NCBI GenBank assembly: GCA_035906575.1
Contig: JAMIEW010000073.1
Coordinates: 1-19,124 of the forward strand
Source of the DNA: HK-STAS-PATE-2 sp035906575
GTDB taxonomy: Bacteria > Patescibacteriota > Patescibacteriia > 2-12-FULL-60-25
DNA: 19,124 bases
Direction of reading: 5' to 3'
In this document: one piece after another, positions 6,760 to 13,334 of the stretch
Layout of the letters: each line of letters starts with the position of its first letter
Position numbering within the stretch: position 1 is the first letter of the stretch
Program-made: the position numbers and the translations under genes
Notes under the pieces: generated by a model
Told to the model about the DNA's origin: nothing
Seen by the model: the letters and a program-made list of their open reading frames with translations, nothing else
The model's database searches: none

Positions 6760-7284
6760 ATGTCCAACAAAGAAGATGATTCTGCGAGCGACAATCATGT
6801 CGATCGGCCAAGTTTTGCGGTGAAGATATTGCCGCCCTGGCAACTGCTTCATTGTGTGATCGATGAAGGTTTGGGCGTCGCTCTTTTGGAGGTGCGCGAG
6901 ATTGCTCAAGATGCGCAGGCGCCAGTGCCAGGTACGGAGAATGACTTTGATGCCAATGGCAAAGGTCTCGAAGTCGATGTCTTGTTTTTGTCTCGTGAAG
7001 ACTTTCGCCTCGAGGCGCTGGTTTCATGGTGCAACAAAAAACTGACGCCTGATACGACGTGGATGATGCAGATCACCCGCCGTGATGGGAAAATGTCCAG
7101 CGGACGCATACACATGTTCAATGCTCATCCGCAGGGTATCGTGGCATGCGTGAGGCTCACAAGATATGACCGTGAGTATCCGCCGGTGATCGATGCACCT
7201 GGTTGTGATCTCGCAAAGATCAACGTGCGCTTCGGCATTCTTCCGAAGACGCGCAAAATCGCCTACGCAAAAGCTCGCGAATAA
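6760..7284 (+). CDS. unknown protein, WC/RxDGKxxSGR family, copy 2
   Basis: A 174-aa paralog of the preceding gene, starting MSNKEDDSASDN with SD GAGGTG at 6751-6756. The 33-residue in-frame extension from 6661 would begin before the terminator hairpin, so it is rejected. Conserved blocks: LFLSR (75-79), SWC (89-91), W..QITRRDGKMSSGR (101-116), GIVACVRL (126-133). The N-terminal 65 residues, acidic and divergent, are not shared with copy 1. Function unknown. As with the P-loop pair, the duplicated genes are kept as separate promoter-gene-terminator units. Confidence 0.8.
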   Translation: MSNKEDDSASDNHVDRPSFAVKILPPWQLLHCVIDEGLGVALLEVREIAQDAQAPVPGTENDFDANGKGLEVDVLFLSREDFRLEALVSWCNKKLTPDTTWMMQITRRDGKMSSGRIHMFNAHPQGIVACVRLTRYDREYPPVIDAPGCDLAKINVRFGILPKTRKIAYAKARE

Positions 7285-7306
7285 TCGCGAGCCTTGCTCT
7301 GACACT

Positions 7307-7333
7307 GACTGCCCAAACTGTGGGCAGTCTTTT
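7307..7333 (+). terminator. intrinsic terminator after WC-family copy 2
   Basis: A perfect 9-bp stem GACTGCCCA/TGGGCAGTC (7307-7315 with 7321-7329), loop AACTG, then TTTT. There is no T-run on the minus side, so it is not an obvious terminator for the facing Fic operon. Confidence 0.92.
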
Positions 7334-7350
7334 GTTTATGATGAATAGGG

Positions 7351-8742
7351 CTAGGCGGACTTTTTCTGCGCCTCGCGTTGCTTCACTACAAGATCGACGA
7401 CACGATCATAGGTTTTTTTATTTCGTTTGGTTGTCTCGCCTTCAAAATATCCCGGAACATTTGCGATCTTGTAATGCTCGTGTCCTACAAGACTCATAGC
7501 GATTGGATCAAACGAGAGCGCGCCGCCTAGGGCTTTATAGTAGCTACTCTCTTTCTTTTCTGGCGGTTCATATCCTCTGCGCGCCATCATAAGCTCAACA
7601 AAAAGTAATGTCGTGCTGCCATTTCTATCGGCATATGGATGCATGTCGAGTAATTCGTTATGCATTTTTGCTACGCCAACTCGATAAGCGAGGTCACCTA
7701 TTTTTTGTGCATCGGCGATGATTTGAAAATCATCAAGTCTTTTATCGAAGGCATCGATTTCGCCCGGTAAGTCTTCTTCGAGGGTGCCTACGCGGGTACC
7801 AAATGTCACGATGGTGCCATCTTTAAAGTCGCGCATCTTCGAATAACTCTTTGGTACGATCCCACGGTTATTGACCGCGTGGAGCTTGGTAATATCATTA
7901 AATGTGATGTGTGTTTGTTCTTTTAGCTCATCAATGAGCTTGACGACGTTCATTCTGTTTTCTGACTTTAACTTGGCGATTTCATCTGGTGTTCGTCCAA
8001 ACATGCTCTGCATCACTTCTTCGACAGAAGAATTTTGGCCAGCGGCTTGGCGTAATTTTAGCTCGCGAGTGACAAGTTCATTGTCAATCGTATCTGAGTA
8101 TTTATCAAAAATCCCACGAAAAATTTCTTGCACTTCGACACCGCCCTGATCTTTGAGTGCGAGAACTCCCTTATATTTTTCAATGAGCTGCTCCCACTTC
8201 TCGGACATTGGGGGGAGTTTTTTGGAGAGGCTATCGAGTGTCGACATGACAGATTCGAGTGATGACTCCGTCTGTTCTGCTTTGGTATTTGACTGAATTT
8301 CATTTGTTAATGCATCCATTTTATTTAGGGCACGATTAAATAGCGCGTTTGCAATAACCGTTTCGATTCTCTCTGAAAGCTCTTCTGCGAGCGACATGTT
8401 TATTATGCTTTCTCGCGCTCTTGCAAGAAGTTGTAGCTGTTCAGACTCAACAGGAGAGATATCGCCGTCCATGAGCCCATATTCAGCTAAGGTGTCTACT
8501 GATGATGCCGCATTTAGAGGAATGTCGACAGCTTGTGACGCAATGAGCTCAAGGGTGTCTTTTGTCCCTACATTCAGTTGTACGAGAAGTTGAAGAAGGG
8601 CTTGCTTCTTTTGTGTTTCGTTGACGCGAGACGTTTCTGTTCGCGTCTCAGTGGGTTCGGTGTTTGACTTGCGTTCTCGGGTTGATTCTTGGTTTGATGG
8701 GATTGGGGGCACGAGTGAAATGCGTTTTTCAGATTTGTTCAT
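7351..8742 (-). CDS. Fic-fold protein with degenerate catalytic motif
   Basis: A 463-aa protein. Residues 1-45 are polar and probably disordered. Residues 46-285 are mainly helical with no recognised domain. Residues 277-395 resemble a Fic domain: ITFNDITKLHAVNNRGIVP, a hairpin region, LAYRVGVAKMHNELLDMHPY and the motif HPYADRNGS at 368-376, followed by a helix, TTLLFVELMMARRGY. Canonical Fic is HPFx(D/E)GNGRxxR. Here the catalytic His, Asp and the NG pair remain, but G becomes R, and both anion-binding Arg are replaced (S376, L379). Fic enzymes usually AMPylate proteins, and variants use other nucleotides or phosphate. This one may have changed chemistry or be inactive. It is the last gene of an operon with a metallophosphoesterase. 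There is no SD; the gap from the previous stop is 16 nt. Confidence 0.8.
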   Translation of the reverse strand: MNKSEKRISLVPPIPSNQESTRERKSNTEPTETRTETSRVNETQKKQALLQLLVQLNVGTKDTLELIASQAVDIPLNAASSVDTLAEYGLMDGDISPVESEQLQLLARARESIINMSLAEELSERIETVIANALFNRALNKMDALTNEIQSNTKAEQTESSLESVMSTLDSLSKKLPPMSEKWEQLIEKYKGVLALKDQGGVEVQEIFRGIFDKYSDTIDNELVTRELKLRQAAGQNSSVEEVMQSMFGRTPDEIAKLKSENRMNVVKLIDELKEQTHITFNDITKLHAVNNRGIVPKSYSKMRDFKDGTIVTFGTRVGTLEEDLPGEIDAFDKRLDDFQIIADAQKIGDLAYRVGVAKMHNELLDMHPYADRNGSTTLLFVELMMARRGYEPPEKKESSYYKALGGALSFDPIAMSLVGHEHYKIANVPGYFEGETTKRNKKTYDRVVDLVVKQREAQKKSA

Positions 8743-8758
8743 AGTATATGGGATAGGC

Positions 8759-9094
8759 TTATCGAGATAATTCAGAACGTACTTTTTTCAGTGGTAGATC
8801 AGTATCTGCTTGATTCAGAACACTTGCCATCGCAGGTGATTTCAGTAGCTCGTCGCTATGTTCTAGAAGGATATTGAAAAAATCTTCTTCATCCGACGCC
8901 TTATTTGAAGCATCAAGAACACGTTTTGCCATTTGGCTAATTTGTTGGAGCGTGAGCTTTTGTTGCCCAAGATCATTCTTTAGTCCGTCAACCAGGAGAG
9001 CTAGTAATTCGCTTTGGCTCATAGAGGGGTTTTGATAAAAAAAGGATAGCAGTCGCGCAGACAGCTTAAAAGCACGCAGGGTGGCGTGCTTCAA
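8759..9094 (-). CDS. small helical protein between phosphoesterase and Fic-like gene
   Basis: A 111-aa all-helical protein if translation starts at the TTG at 9094, which overlaps the upstream TGA as TTGA (termination-reinitiation coupling). An internal ATG at 9022 (MSQSELLALLVDGL) would give 87 aa. Heptad-like segments are LALLVDGLKNDLGQQKLTLQQISQMAKRVLD and FFNILLEHSDELL. There is no recognised family. Its position directly before a Fic-like gene recalls Fic antitoxins (VbhA/FicA class). However, I do not find the inhibitory [S/T]xxxE[G/N] motif in it, so an antitoxin role is only a guess. Confidence 0.65.
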   Translation of the reverse strand: MKHATLRAFKLSARLLSFFYQNPSMSQSELLALLVDGLKNDLGQQKLTLQQISQMAKRVLDASNKASDEEDFFNILLEHSDELLKSPAMASVLNQADTDLPLKKVRSELSR

Positions 9095-9915
9095 GACAGG
9101 GTTTCACGAGTGACGGTTTGACCGTCATACGCGATTAATTCTTTTTGTGTGTAGCTCCCGCCAACCGTATGAAAACGCGTTTCACCGATCGTGCAGCTTG
9201 AGGCCCAGTGGATGTGTCCGCTAAAGCATTGCTTCACGCGGCCATCATTGCACAGGATCTCTCCCATCGTGTTGTTTCCGAGAAAGGCATTTGCGAACCG
9301 CAGTGCTTTTGGCAGAAGACAGCGAGGGTGAAAGAGCAGTTTTTTGGTGGGCAGATGGTGCGTGATAGCGACCACCTTTTTTGAGGTTGCCTGCGCGAGT
9401 TGGGTGCGAAGACGCTCGTTCTGCCAGTGCGTGACAGCGAGATCGTTAACGCCCCATCGTGCATGAACTCTGTCCATCCATGAAACACCGACGGATGGAC
9501 TATGTTTTGCCTCGTATTCACCGCGAGGGATATTCAGATCATCGGCGAAGGAGTAGTCATACCACCCCATTGTGCCAACGAGGCTAAATCCCTCAAGGTT
9601 AAGTGGAGCGTCTTCCAATGGATGGAAGTTCTCGCTTCGCATGATTTCGCTCAACGATGTGTATCGACTCATCGAAGAGCGGCTATCATCGGTCCATACA
9701 TCGTGGTTGCCCGCAATGGCGCATTTGGCGCCTTTGAAGCTCTTGAAGAGCGATAGGCACTGCTGGACCGAGTCATCGTCAGCACCGATATCGCCCGCTA
9801 TGGCGAGGACATCATTGCTGGTCGACCGATTATTGAGGAGCTTTGCTAGCCTCTCAACAACCGCATCGCCTTTCTGATTTACTTCGTAGTGAAGGTCACT
9901 GATGACATAGAGCAT
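9091..9915 (-). CDS. metallophosphoesterase (calcineurin-like)
   Basis: A 274-aa cytosolic enzyme from the ATG at 9915, set by SD AAAGGAGG (9928-9921 region, minus strand). A longer frame to 9966 would start in the -35 box. All metal-binding motifs are present: SDLH (D7, H9), GDIG (D42), GNHD (N70, H71), THH (H186, H187) and GHIH (H234, H236). This predicts a two-metal phosphohydrolase. The substrate is not evident; relatives act on phosphoproteins, cyclic nucleotides, nucleotides or nucleic acids. It is first in an operon with the helical protein and the Fic-like protein. If the Fic-like protein transfers AMP or phosphate, this could be its opposing hydrolase (inference). Confidence 0.93.
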   Translation of the reverse strand: MLYVISDLHYEVNQKGDAVVERLAKLLNNRSTSNDVLAIAGDIGADDDSVQQCLSLFKSFKGAKCAIAGNHDVWTDDSRSSMSRYTSLSEIMRSENFHPLEDAPLNLEGFSLVGTMGWYDYSFADDLNIPRGEYEAKHSPSVGVSWMDRVHARWGVNDLAVTHWQNERLRTQLAQATSKKVVAITHHLPTKKLLFHPRCLLPKALRFANAFLGNNTMGEILCNDGRVKQCFSGHIHWASSCTIGETRFHTVGGSYTQKELIAYDGQTVTRETLS

Positions 9916-9937
9916 TTCGCCTCCTTTCAGCTCGGTA

Positions 9938-9966
9938 AGAATAGCATAAAATGCTATAATTGTCAA
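9938..9966 (-). promoter_or_regulatory. promoter of phosphoesterase-Fic operon
   Basis: On the minus strand TTGACA (9966-9961), a 17-nt spacer ending in TGC and TATTCT (9943-9938). The -35 box sits inside the left arm of a perfect palindrome. Confidence 0.75.
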
Positions 9967-9982
9967 TTATAATATTGACAAT
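9959..9982. promoter_or_regulatory. perfect palindrome, possible operator
   Basis: ATTGTCAAT-TATAAT-ATTGACAAT: 9-bp inverted arms around a 6-bp centre. It covers the -35 of the minus-strand operon promoter, as expected for a repressor site. The right arm also contains a + strand TTGACA (9975-9980), but no -10 follows at 16-18 nt. Confidence 0.55.
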
Positions 9983-10079
9983 ACCATGAACGCCTAAAAG
10001 TGGGTTCATTATAGGGGCGGACCACGAAGTGGCTGCAGTTAGACTGAAGGCGATCCTTAAGTCTATTAGCGTCAAGCCA

Positions 10080-10108
10080 TTGACAAAATGCATAATATAG
10101 TATATATT
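10080..10108 (+). promoter_or_regulatory. promoter of the 146-aa protein/sirtuin operon
   Basis: TTGACA (10080-10085), a 17-nt spacer and TATATT (10103-10108). The expected transcript starts near 10115 and leaves a leader holding the SD at 10131-10138. Confidence 0.8.
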
Positions 10109-10143
10109 AACTATCGTTCACCGCACCTTGAAAGGAGGCTGTA

Positions 10144-10584
10144 ATGGTCACTGATTTCGCTAGCCGGAGAGATCCGGCGGATAACAGGCTCTCCCTGATA
10201 CGTCGGTGGTTTGGTTCGTGCGCATCCGCTCGATACCTGCGCTGTCGTGTTTTGGACGACCCGGACGTAGGCAAACACCTCATCGTTCACGTAACACTCG
10301 AGTCGCCTCTCCACCAAGAGATCGACTTTGTGGGGGATGATTGGAAAGTTCTCTTCATCGCCAAAGAAATCCGCTTCGGATTTATCATGGCTGATGCGGC
10401 CGTCATCGAGTGTCGCCCGATTTGGGCGACCAAACACTCCGATCATATGGAGCTTGTCTGTCTCGTGAGGGATCAGTCCAAGCCCAACGGATCCGAAAGA
10501 TTCGTTGCACCAAAGATCATGCACTTGGCGGATGACAGTCACGTCATTCACCAGGTGCCTGTCGTGGAGGGATCGTGTCTATGA
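10144..10584 (+). CDS. unknown protein coupled to sirtuin
   Basis: A 146-aa protein with SD AAAGGAGG (10131-10138) and ATG at 10144. Its last codons overlap the sirtuin start as ATGA, so the two are translationally coupled. The N-terminus is basic (SLIRRWFGSCASARYLRCR). Alternating strands follow, HLIVHVTLESPLHQEIDFVGDDWKVLFIA and AAVIECRPIWATKHSDHMELVCLVRD, suggesting a beta-sandwich-like small domain. No family recognised. An ORF of equal length lies on the opposite strand, but promoter, SD and coupling favour this one. It may be a substrate adaptor or regulator of the sirtuin (inference from coupling only). Confidence 0.75.
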   Translation: MVTDFASRRDPADNRLSLIRRWFGSCASARYLRCRVLDDPDVGKHLIVHVTLESPLHQEIDFVGDDWKVLFIAKEIRFGFIMADAAVIECRPIWATKHSDHMELVCLVRDQSKPNGSERFVAPKIMHLADDSHVIHQVPVVEGSCL

Positions 10585-11348
10585 TGAGCTGTGCTGATAT
10601 CGCACAAGCACGTGATGCTATTTTGGCAGCGCGTGACGTCGTCTTTCTCACCGGTGCCGGAATTTCGGCAGCAAGCGGTGTCCCAGTCTTTCGAGGCTCG
10701 GGCATCGTGTGGGAGGGCAGACAAGCGACCGAACTTGCGAATGCCAACGCGTTCGCTGCCGATCCGATGCTTGTTTGGTCATGGTATCTTCATCGCCGAA
10801 AGGTGGTGGCAGAAGCCAAGCCAAACGCGGCCCATGAAGCCATTGCTCATTGGCAGCCTCAAGAAGGAGCGATGAAGTGGTTGTTGACGCAGAATGTCGA
10901 TGACCTGCATGAACGCTCTGGGAGCGAAGACGTCACGCACGTACATGGCGATCTCTGGTTCAATCGCTGCACGAAGTGCGGCAGTCAACGCGAAGATCGT
11001 TCGCTCCATTTCGATGAAGCGCCTCGGTCACCGTGTTGTGACGCGCTCGAGCGACCGGCTATCGTTTGGTTCGGCGAAGTCATCGCCGAAAGCGAATGGG
11101 GCGTCATGAACGCCGCTGGAGGTTTTGCAGATGTCATTGTCGTCGTTGGCTCAAGCGGTGCTGTTGCGACCGCTGCTCGATTCGTCGAGCGAGCGCGACG
11201 TGCAAAAGAAGCAGCCAACAAGCTAAAAATGTTTCAGACCGAACGAGGTCTGATCGTTATCAACGTGAATCTCGATGATTCGCTCATCGAAGCCGACATC
11301 GGTTTTCGAGGCAAAGCAGAAGAGATTCTACCCGAGCTGCTCACATGA
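10581..11348 (+). CDS. cobB: class III sirtuin (CobB/SIRT5-like NAD-dependent deacylase)
   Basis: From the ATG at 10581 the product is 255 aa; GTG 10575 and ATG 10584 are alternatives. NAD-binding GAGISAASGVPVFRG (25-39), TQNVDDLHERSG (103-114), the catalytic His in HVHGDL (H122), zinc-site cysteines C130, C133, C152, C153, PAIVWFGE (159-166) and the VVGSSGAV loop. W-Y-L-H-R-R (68-73) supplies the Y-x-x-R pair typical of class III sirtuins that remove succinyl or malonyl as well as acetyl groups from lysine. The second Cys pair is adjacent (PCCD), as in E. coli CobB. SD GGAGG is at 10566-10570. Product: nicotinamide, O-acyl-ADP-ribose and deacylated protein. Confidence 0.95.
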   Translation: MMSCADIAQARDAILAARDVVFLTGAGISAASGVPVFRGSGIVWEGRQATELANANAFAADPMLVWSWYLHRRKVVAEAKPNAAHEAIAHWQPQEGAMKWLLTQNVDDLHERSGSEDVTHVHGDLWFNRCTKCGSQREDRSLHFDEAPRSPCCDALERPAIVWFGEVIAESEWGVMNAAGGFADVIVVVGSSGAVATAARFVERARRAKEAANKLKMFQTERGLIVINVNLDDSLIEADIGFRGKAEEILPELLT

Positions 11349-11366
11349 AGAGTTGTTCGACTGACT

Positions 11367-11404
11367 GAAAAACCCCATGCCGTCACTGATGGCATGGGGT
11401 GTTT
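11367..11404. terminator. bidirectional terminator, sirtuin / rlmH operon
   Basis: A perfect 10-bp stem ACCCCATGCC/GGCATGGGGT (11372-11381 with 11391-11400). An A5 run on the left gives a T5 tail for the minus-strand operon; on the + side the tail is GTTTCG. Likely used by both convergent transcripts. Confidence 0.88.
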
Positions 11405-11409
11405 CGTTG

Positions 11410-11586
11410 CTATTTTTCTTTCTTTAAAAAGTCCCTGAGGTTTTCAAGCGCCAATTCTTCATCGACACCCATGTCCACCTCGTGAAATTTTTGGTCCTTA
11501 TGGTCAGTGCCGTCTTTGGTGATTTGGCGTCCCTCCATGGCTTTATCGGTAGATTCAGCTGGGGGTGTTTTCTTTGGTGTTTCCAT
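11410..11586 (-). CDS. small charged protein at end of rlmH operon
   Basis: A 58-aa ORF beginning METPKKTPPAESTDKAMEGR and ending ENLRDFLKKEK. Its ATG lies only 2 nt after the stop of the 482-aa gene and its stop lies just before the operon terminator, which supports reality. It has a polar, probably disordered N-terminal half and a short C-terminal amphipathic helix (DEELALENLRDFLKKEK). No family is recognised and there is no SD. Coupled translation with the preceding gene suggests a partner role (inference). Confidence 0.65.
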   Translation of the reverse strand: METPKKTPPAESTDKAMEGRQITKDGTDHKDQKFHEVDMGVDEELALENLRDFLKKEK

Positions 11587-11588
11587 AA

Positions 11589-13037
11589 TTATTTGGAGCT
11601 TAAAGCTTTTTCTAAGAGTACACGGTTCTTGCCTTGTGATGGGCCTTTTTTTGTTAGGTCGATACTACCAAACCAATCGCTTCCGAGCATAACGAGTTTA
11701 CCTGCATGCAATGTCCCTTTGTAGTCAGGATGTTCTTGATCAGTATCTTTTAAGTTTTGGCTGAAGACTTTTGCTTCAGCTTTGTTTTCAAACATATGCC
11801 ATTCGTCTGATTTGTCGCGGCAAAAGAACGGGCCATCGATACCTGTGGCGGCAAGCTCTTGAGGCGTACGGCCTGATTTAAGTTGTTGCAAAATATCCAT
11901 AATAGGCTTTTCGAGAGCTGGAATCTTTGCTTTTTTCACCCAGTCATCTTTTTCATCATCAAAACTCTCTTCAAAAAAATCCATGGTCGCAAGAATGATT
12001 TCAAGCTTGTCAGAAAAATGTTCAGCAAGATTTTCGATGCTTTTTTCATTATGTTGCCCTTTGTCGAATTCAAATCCGTAGGATGCCCAGGCGTAGCCTC
12101 CAACACTGATATTGGCGTGCAAATCAATGCGCTCAATACCCATCTCATCGTATTCAGACAAAGATTCTTTGAGTACTTTGCCTGCAACACCGCCTTCTTG
12201 CACGCTATTCGGGAGGGCAAAACGTTCATGATAAACGGATTTTTCAACCTCGCCTTTTTCATTTTTTTGTTTAGTGATAATGCGATTGATATCACATTGT
12301 TCACCGGTTTGATCAGAGTAGGCGAGCGTGAGTTTTGTTTCGCCAAAGAGTTCGCCGGTCTCGGCGTCGATAGACATGTTTTTAATGCTTATTGCTCCTT
12401 GGCCTTCATACATGTCGTAATCAAGTACAGTTGTTTTTGTTTTGAGATCGCATGCTTTGGCGAAGGTGGCGGCATTTGGCCCCATGATTTCATGAATGGC
12501 GATCACGTTTTGTAACGTTGTGCTTTCAACGGTTACTGGACCTCCTTCATAGATCGGTTGTTTGATTTCTGTCCAGAGTTTTTCTACTGAGGCTGAGTAG
12601 GCAGAATCTTCAAAAAGTTTTTTTGCAAATGGACCGATGGTTTTTTCCCAATCAGCAATGATCGCTGCTTTCATCTCGGGATTACGCATTGCCGCCTCAC
12701 GAACGGTGGTAAAATCAGTGGCTGACAAGCTATCAAACGTCATAAGACCGGCAAGTTCTTCAGGGGAGCGCTGTTCTTCGTTGTTCTCGTTTGAGCTCTC
12801 TGTGATAGATACGAGCTCGTTCTTCAGCTCTTCTTTTGCATTGGCAAGCTCACCAACAAAATCCTGATTAAAAATATCCTCGCCAACGAGATCTTTTAAT
12901 TCACTCGATTGTTGCTCGATAGCTTTTTCTGCTTGCGATAAGACTTCTTGTGAGAGTTCTTGTGGACTCCTCTCGTGTTTATTCACCTCAATTGAAGCGA
13001 TCCCTTGTTCGCGATGGTTTGTTGTTTCTAGGTTCAT
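11589..13037 (-). CDS. unknown 482-aa cytosolic protein with possible GNAT-like core
   Basis: Residues 1-90 are charged, helical and probably disordered (SPQELSQEVLSQAEKAIEQQ). Residues 98-200 are helical. Residues 200-330 are beta-rich and end in YHERFALPNSVQEGGVAGK, VLKESLSEYDEMGIERIDLHA and VGGYAWASYGFEFD. This order of strand, glycine-rich turn, helix, strand and GYAWAxxGF recalls an N-acetyltransferase-like fold, but I cannot confirm it. The C-terminus contains GIDGPFFCRD, a helix and GKLVMLGSDWFGSIDL. There is no signal peptide. The ATG at 13037 overlaps the upstream 49-aa gene's stop as ATGA. It could be an acyltransferase or an effector-like protein; family uncertain. Confidence 0.8.
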   Translation of the reverse strand: MNLETTNHREQGIASIEVNKHERSPQELSQEVLSQAEKAIEQQSSELKDLVGEDIFNQDFVGELANAKEELKNELVSITESSNENNEEQRSPEELAGLMTFDSLSATDFTTVREAAMRNPEMKAAIIADWEKTIGPFAKKLFEDSAYSASVEKLWTEIKQPIYEGGPVTVESTTLQNVIAIHEIMGPNAATFAKACDLKTKTTVLDYDMYEGQGAISIKNMSIDAETGELFGETKLTLAYSDQTGEQCDINRIITKQKNEKGEVEKSVYHERFALPNSVQEGGVAGKVLKESLSEYDEMGIERIDLHANISVGGYAWASYGFEFDKGQHNEKSIENLAEHFSDKLEIILATMDFFEESFDDEKDDWVKKAKIPALEKPIMDILQQLKSGRTPQELAATGIDGPFFCRDKSDEWHMFENKAEAKVFSQNLKDTDQEHPDYKGTLHAGKLVMLGSDWFGSIDLTKKGPSQGKNRVLLEKALSSK

Positions 13038-13183
13038 ACGTTTTTCTTATGGTCTTCGGCCTTGCGTTTTATGCTCTCGAGTTTTTCACAAAAAGTGATC
13101 CAGGCGAGCTTTATTTGCTCAGCGTGCTGCTCGTGTTTTTCTCGTTGCTGTATGTGTGCGAGAAATGGGTTTGGCATGGTCAT
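13034..13183 (-). CDS. 49-aa helical microprotein B
   Basis: A short ORF, MTMPNPFLAHIQQREKHEQH then AEQIKLAWITFCEKLESIKR, ending KNV. It starts in an ATGA overlap with microprotein A and ends in an ATGA overlap with the 482-aa gene, so three genes are chained by 4-nt overlaps. Its IKLAWITFCEKLESIKRKA matches IKAAWKHFQDRLASIKKKA of microprotein A, showing tandem duplication. Predicted as one long basic amphipathic helix. Function unknown. Confidence 0.7.
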   Translation of the reverse strand: MTMPNPFLAHIQQREKHEQHAEQIKLAWITFCEKLESIKRKAEDHKKNV

Positions 13184-13329
13184 AGTTTTTTGCGTAATTG
13201 GTCGAGTTTCTTTGATGCCTCGCTCTGCTCGTTCTGGCCAGCTTCTTGAACAGCTTTCTTCTTTATCGATGCGAGCCTATCTTGAAAATGTTTCCAGGCG
13301 GCTTTGATGCGTTGTTCGGAGGGCGTCAT
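13180..13329 (-). CDS. 49-aa helical microprotein A
   Basis: A short ORF starting 5 nt after the rlmH stop: MTPSEQRIKAAWKHFQDRLA, then SIKKKAVQEAGQNEQSEASK and KLDQLRKKL. It shares the IKxAWxxFxxxLxSIKxKA core with microprotein B and is a single highly charged helix. The conserved core, exact spacing and ATGA overlap are the evidence for coding. It may be an RNA- or protein-binding helix, but no family is recognised. Confidence 0.7.
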   Translation of the reverse strand: MTPSEQRIKAAWKHFQDRLASIKKKAVQEAGQNEQSEASKKLDQLRKKL

Positions 13330-13334
13330 AATCG

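Noticed and set aside
10111..10551. 146-aa minus-strand ORF opposite the sirtuin partner
   Set aside because: It has the same length as the + ORF but no SD or promoter, and it would end inside the leader of the opposite gene. The + ORF has promoter, SD and ATGA coupling.
12950..13249. 99-aa plus-strand ORF with hydrophobic segments
   Set aside because: It is antisense to the two 49-aa genes and the start of the 482-aa gene; the hydrophobicity is the mirror of their Lys- and Glu-rich codons.
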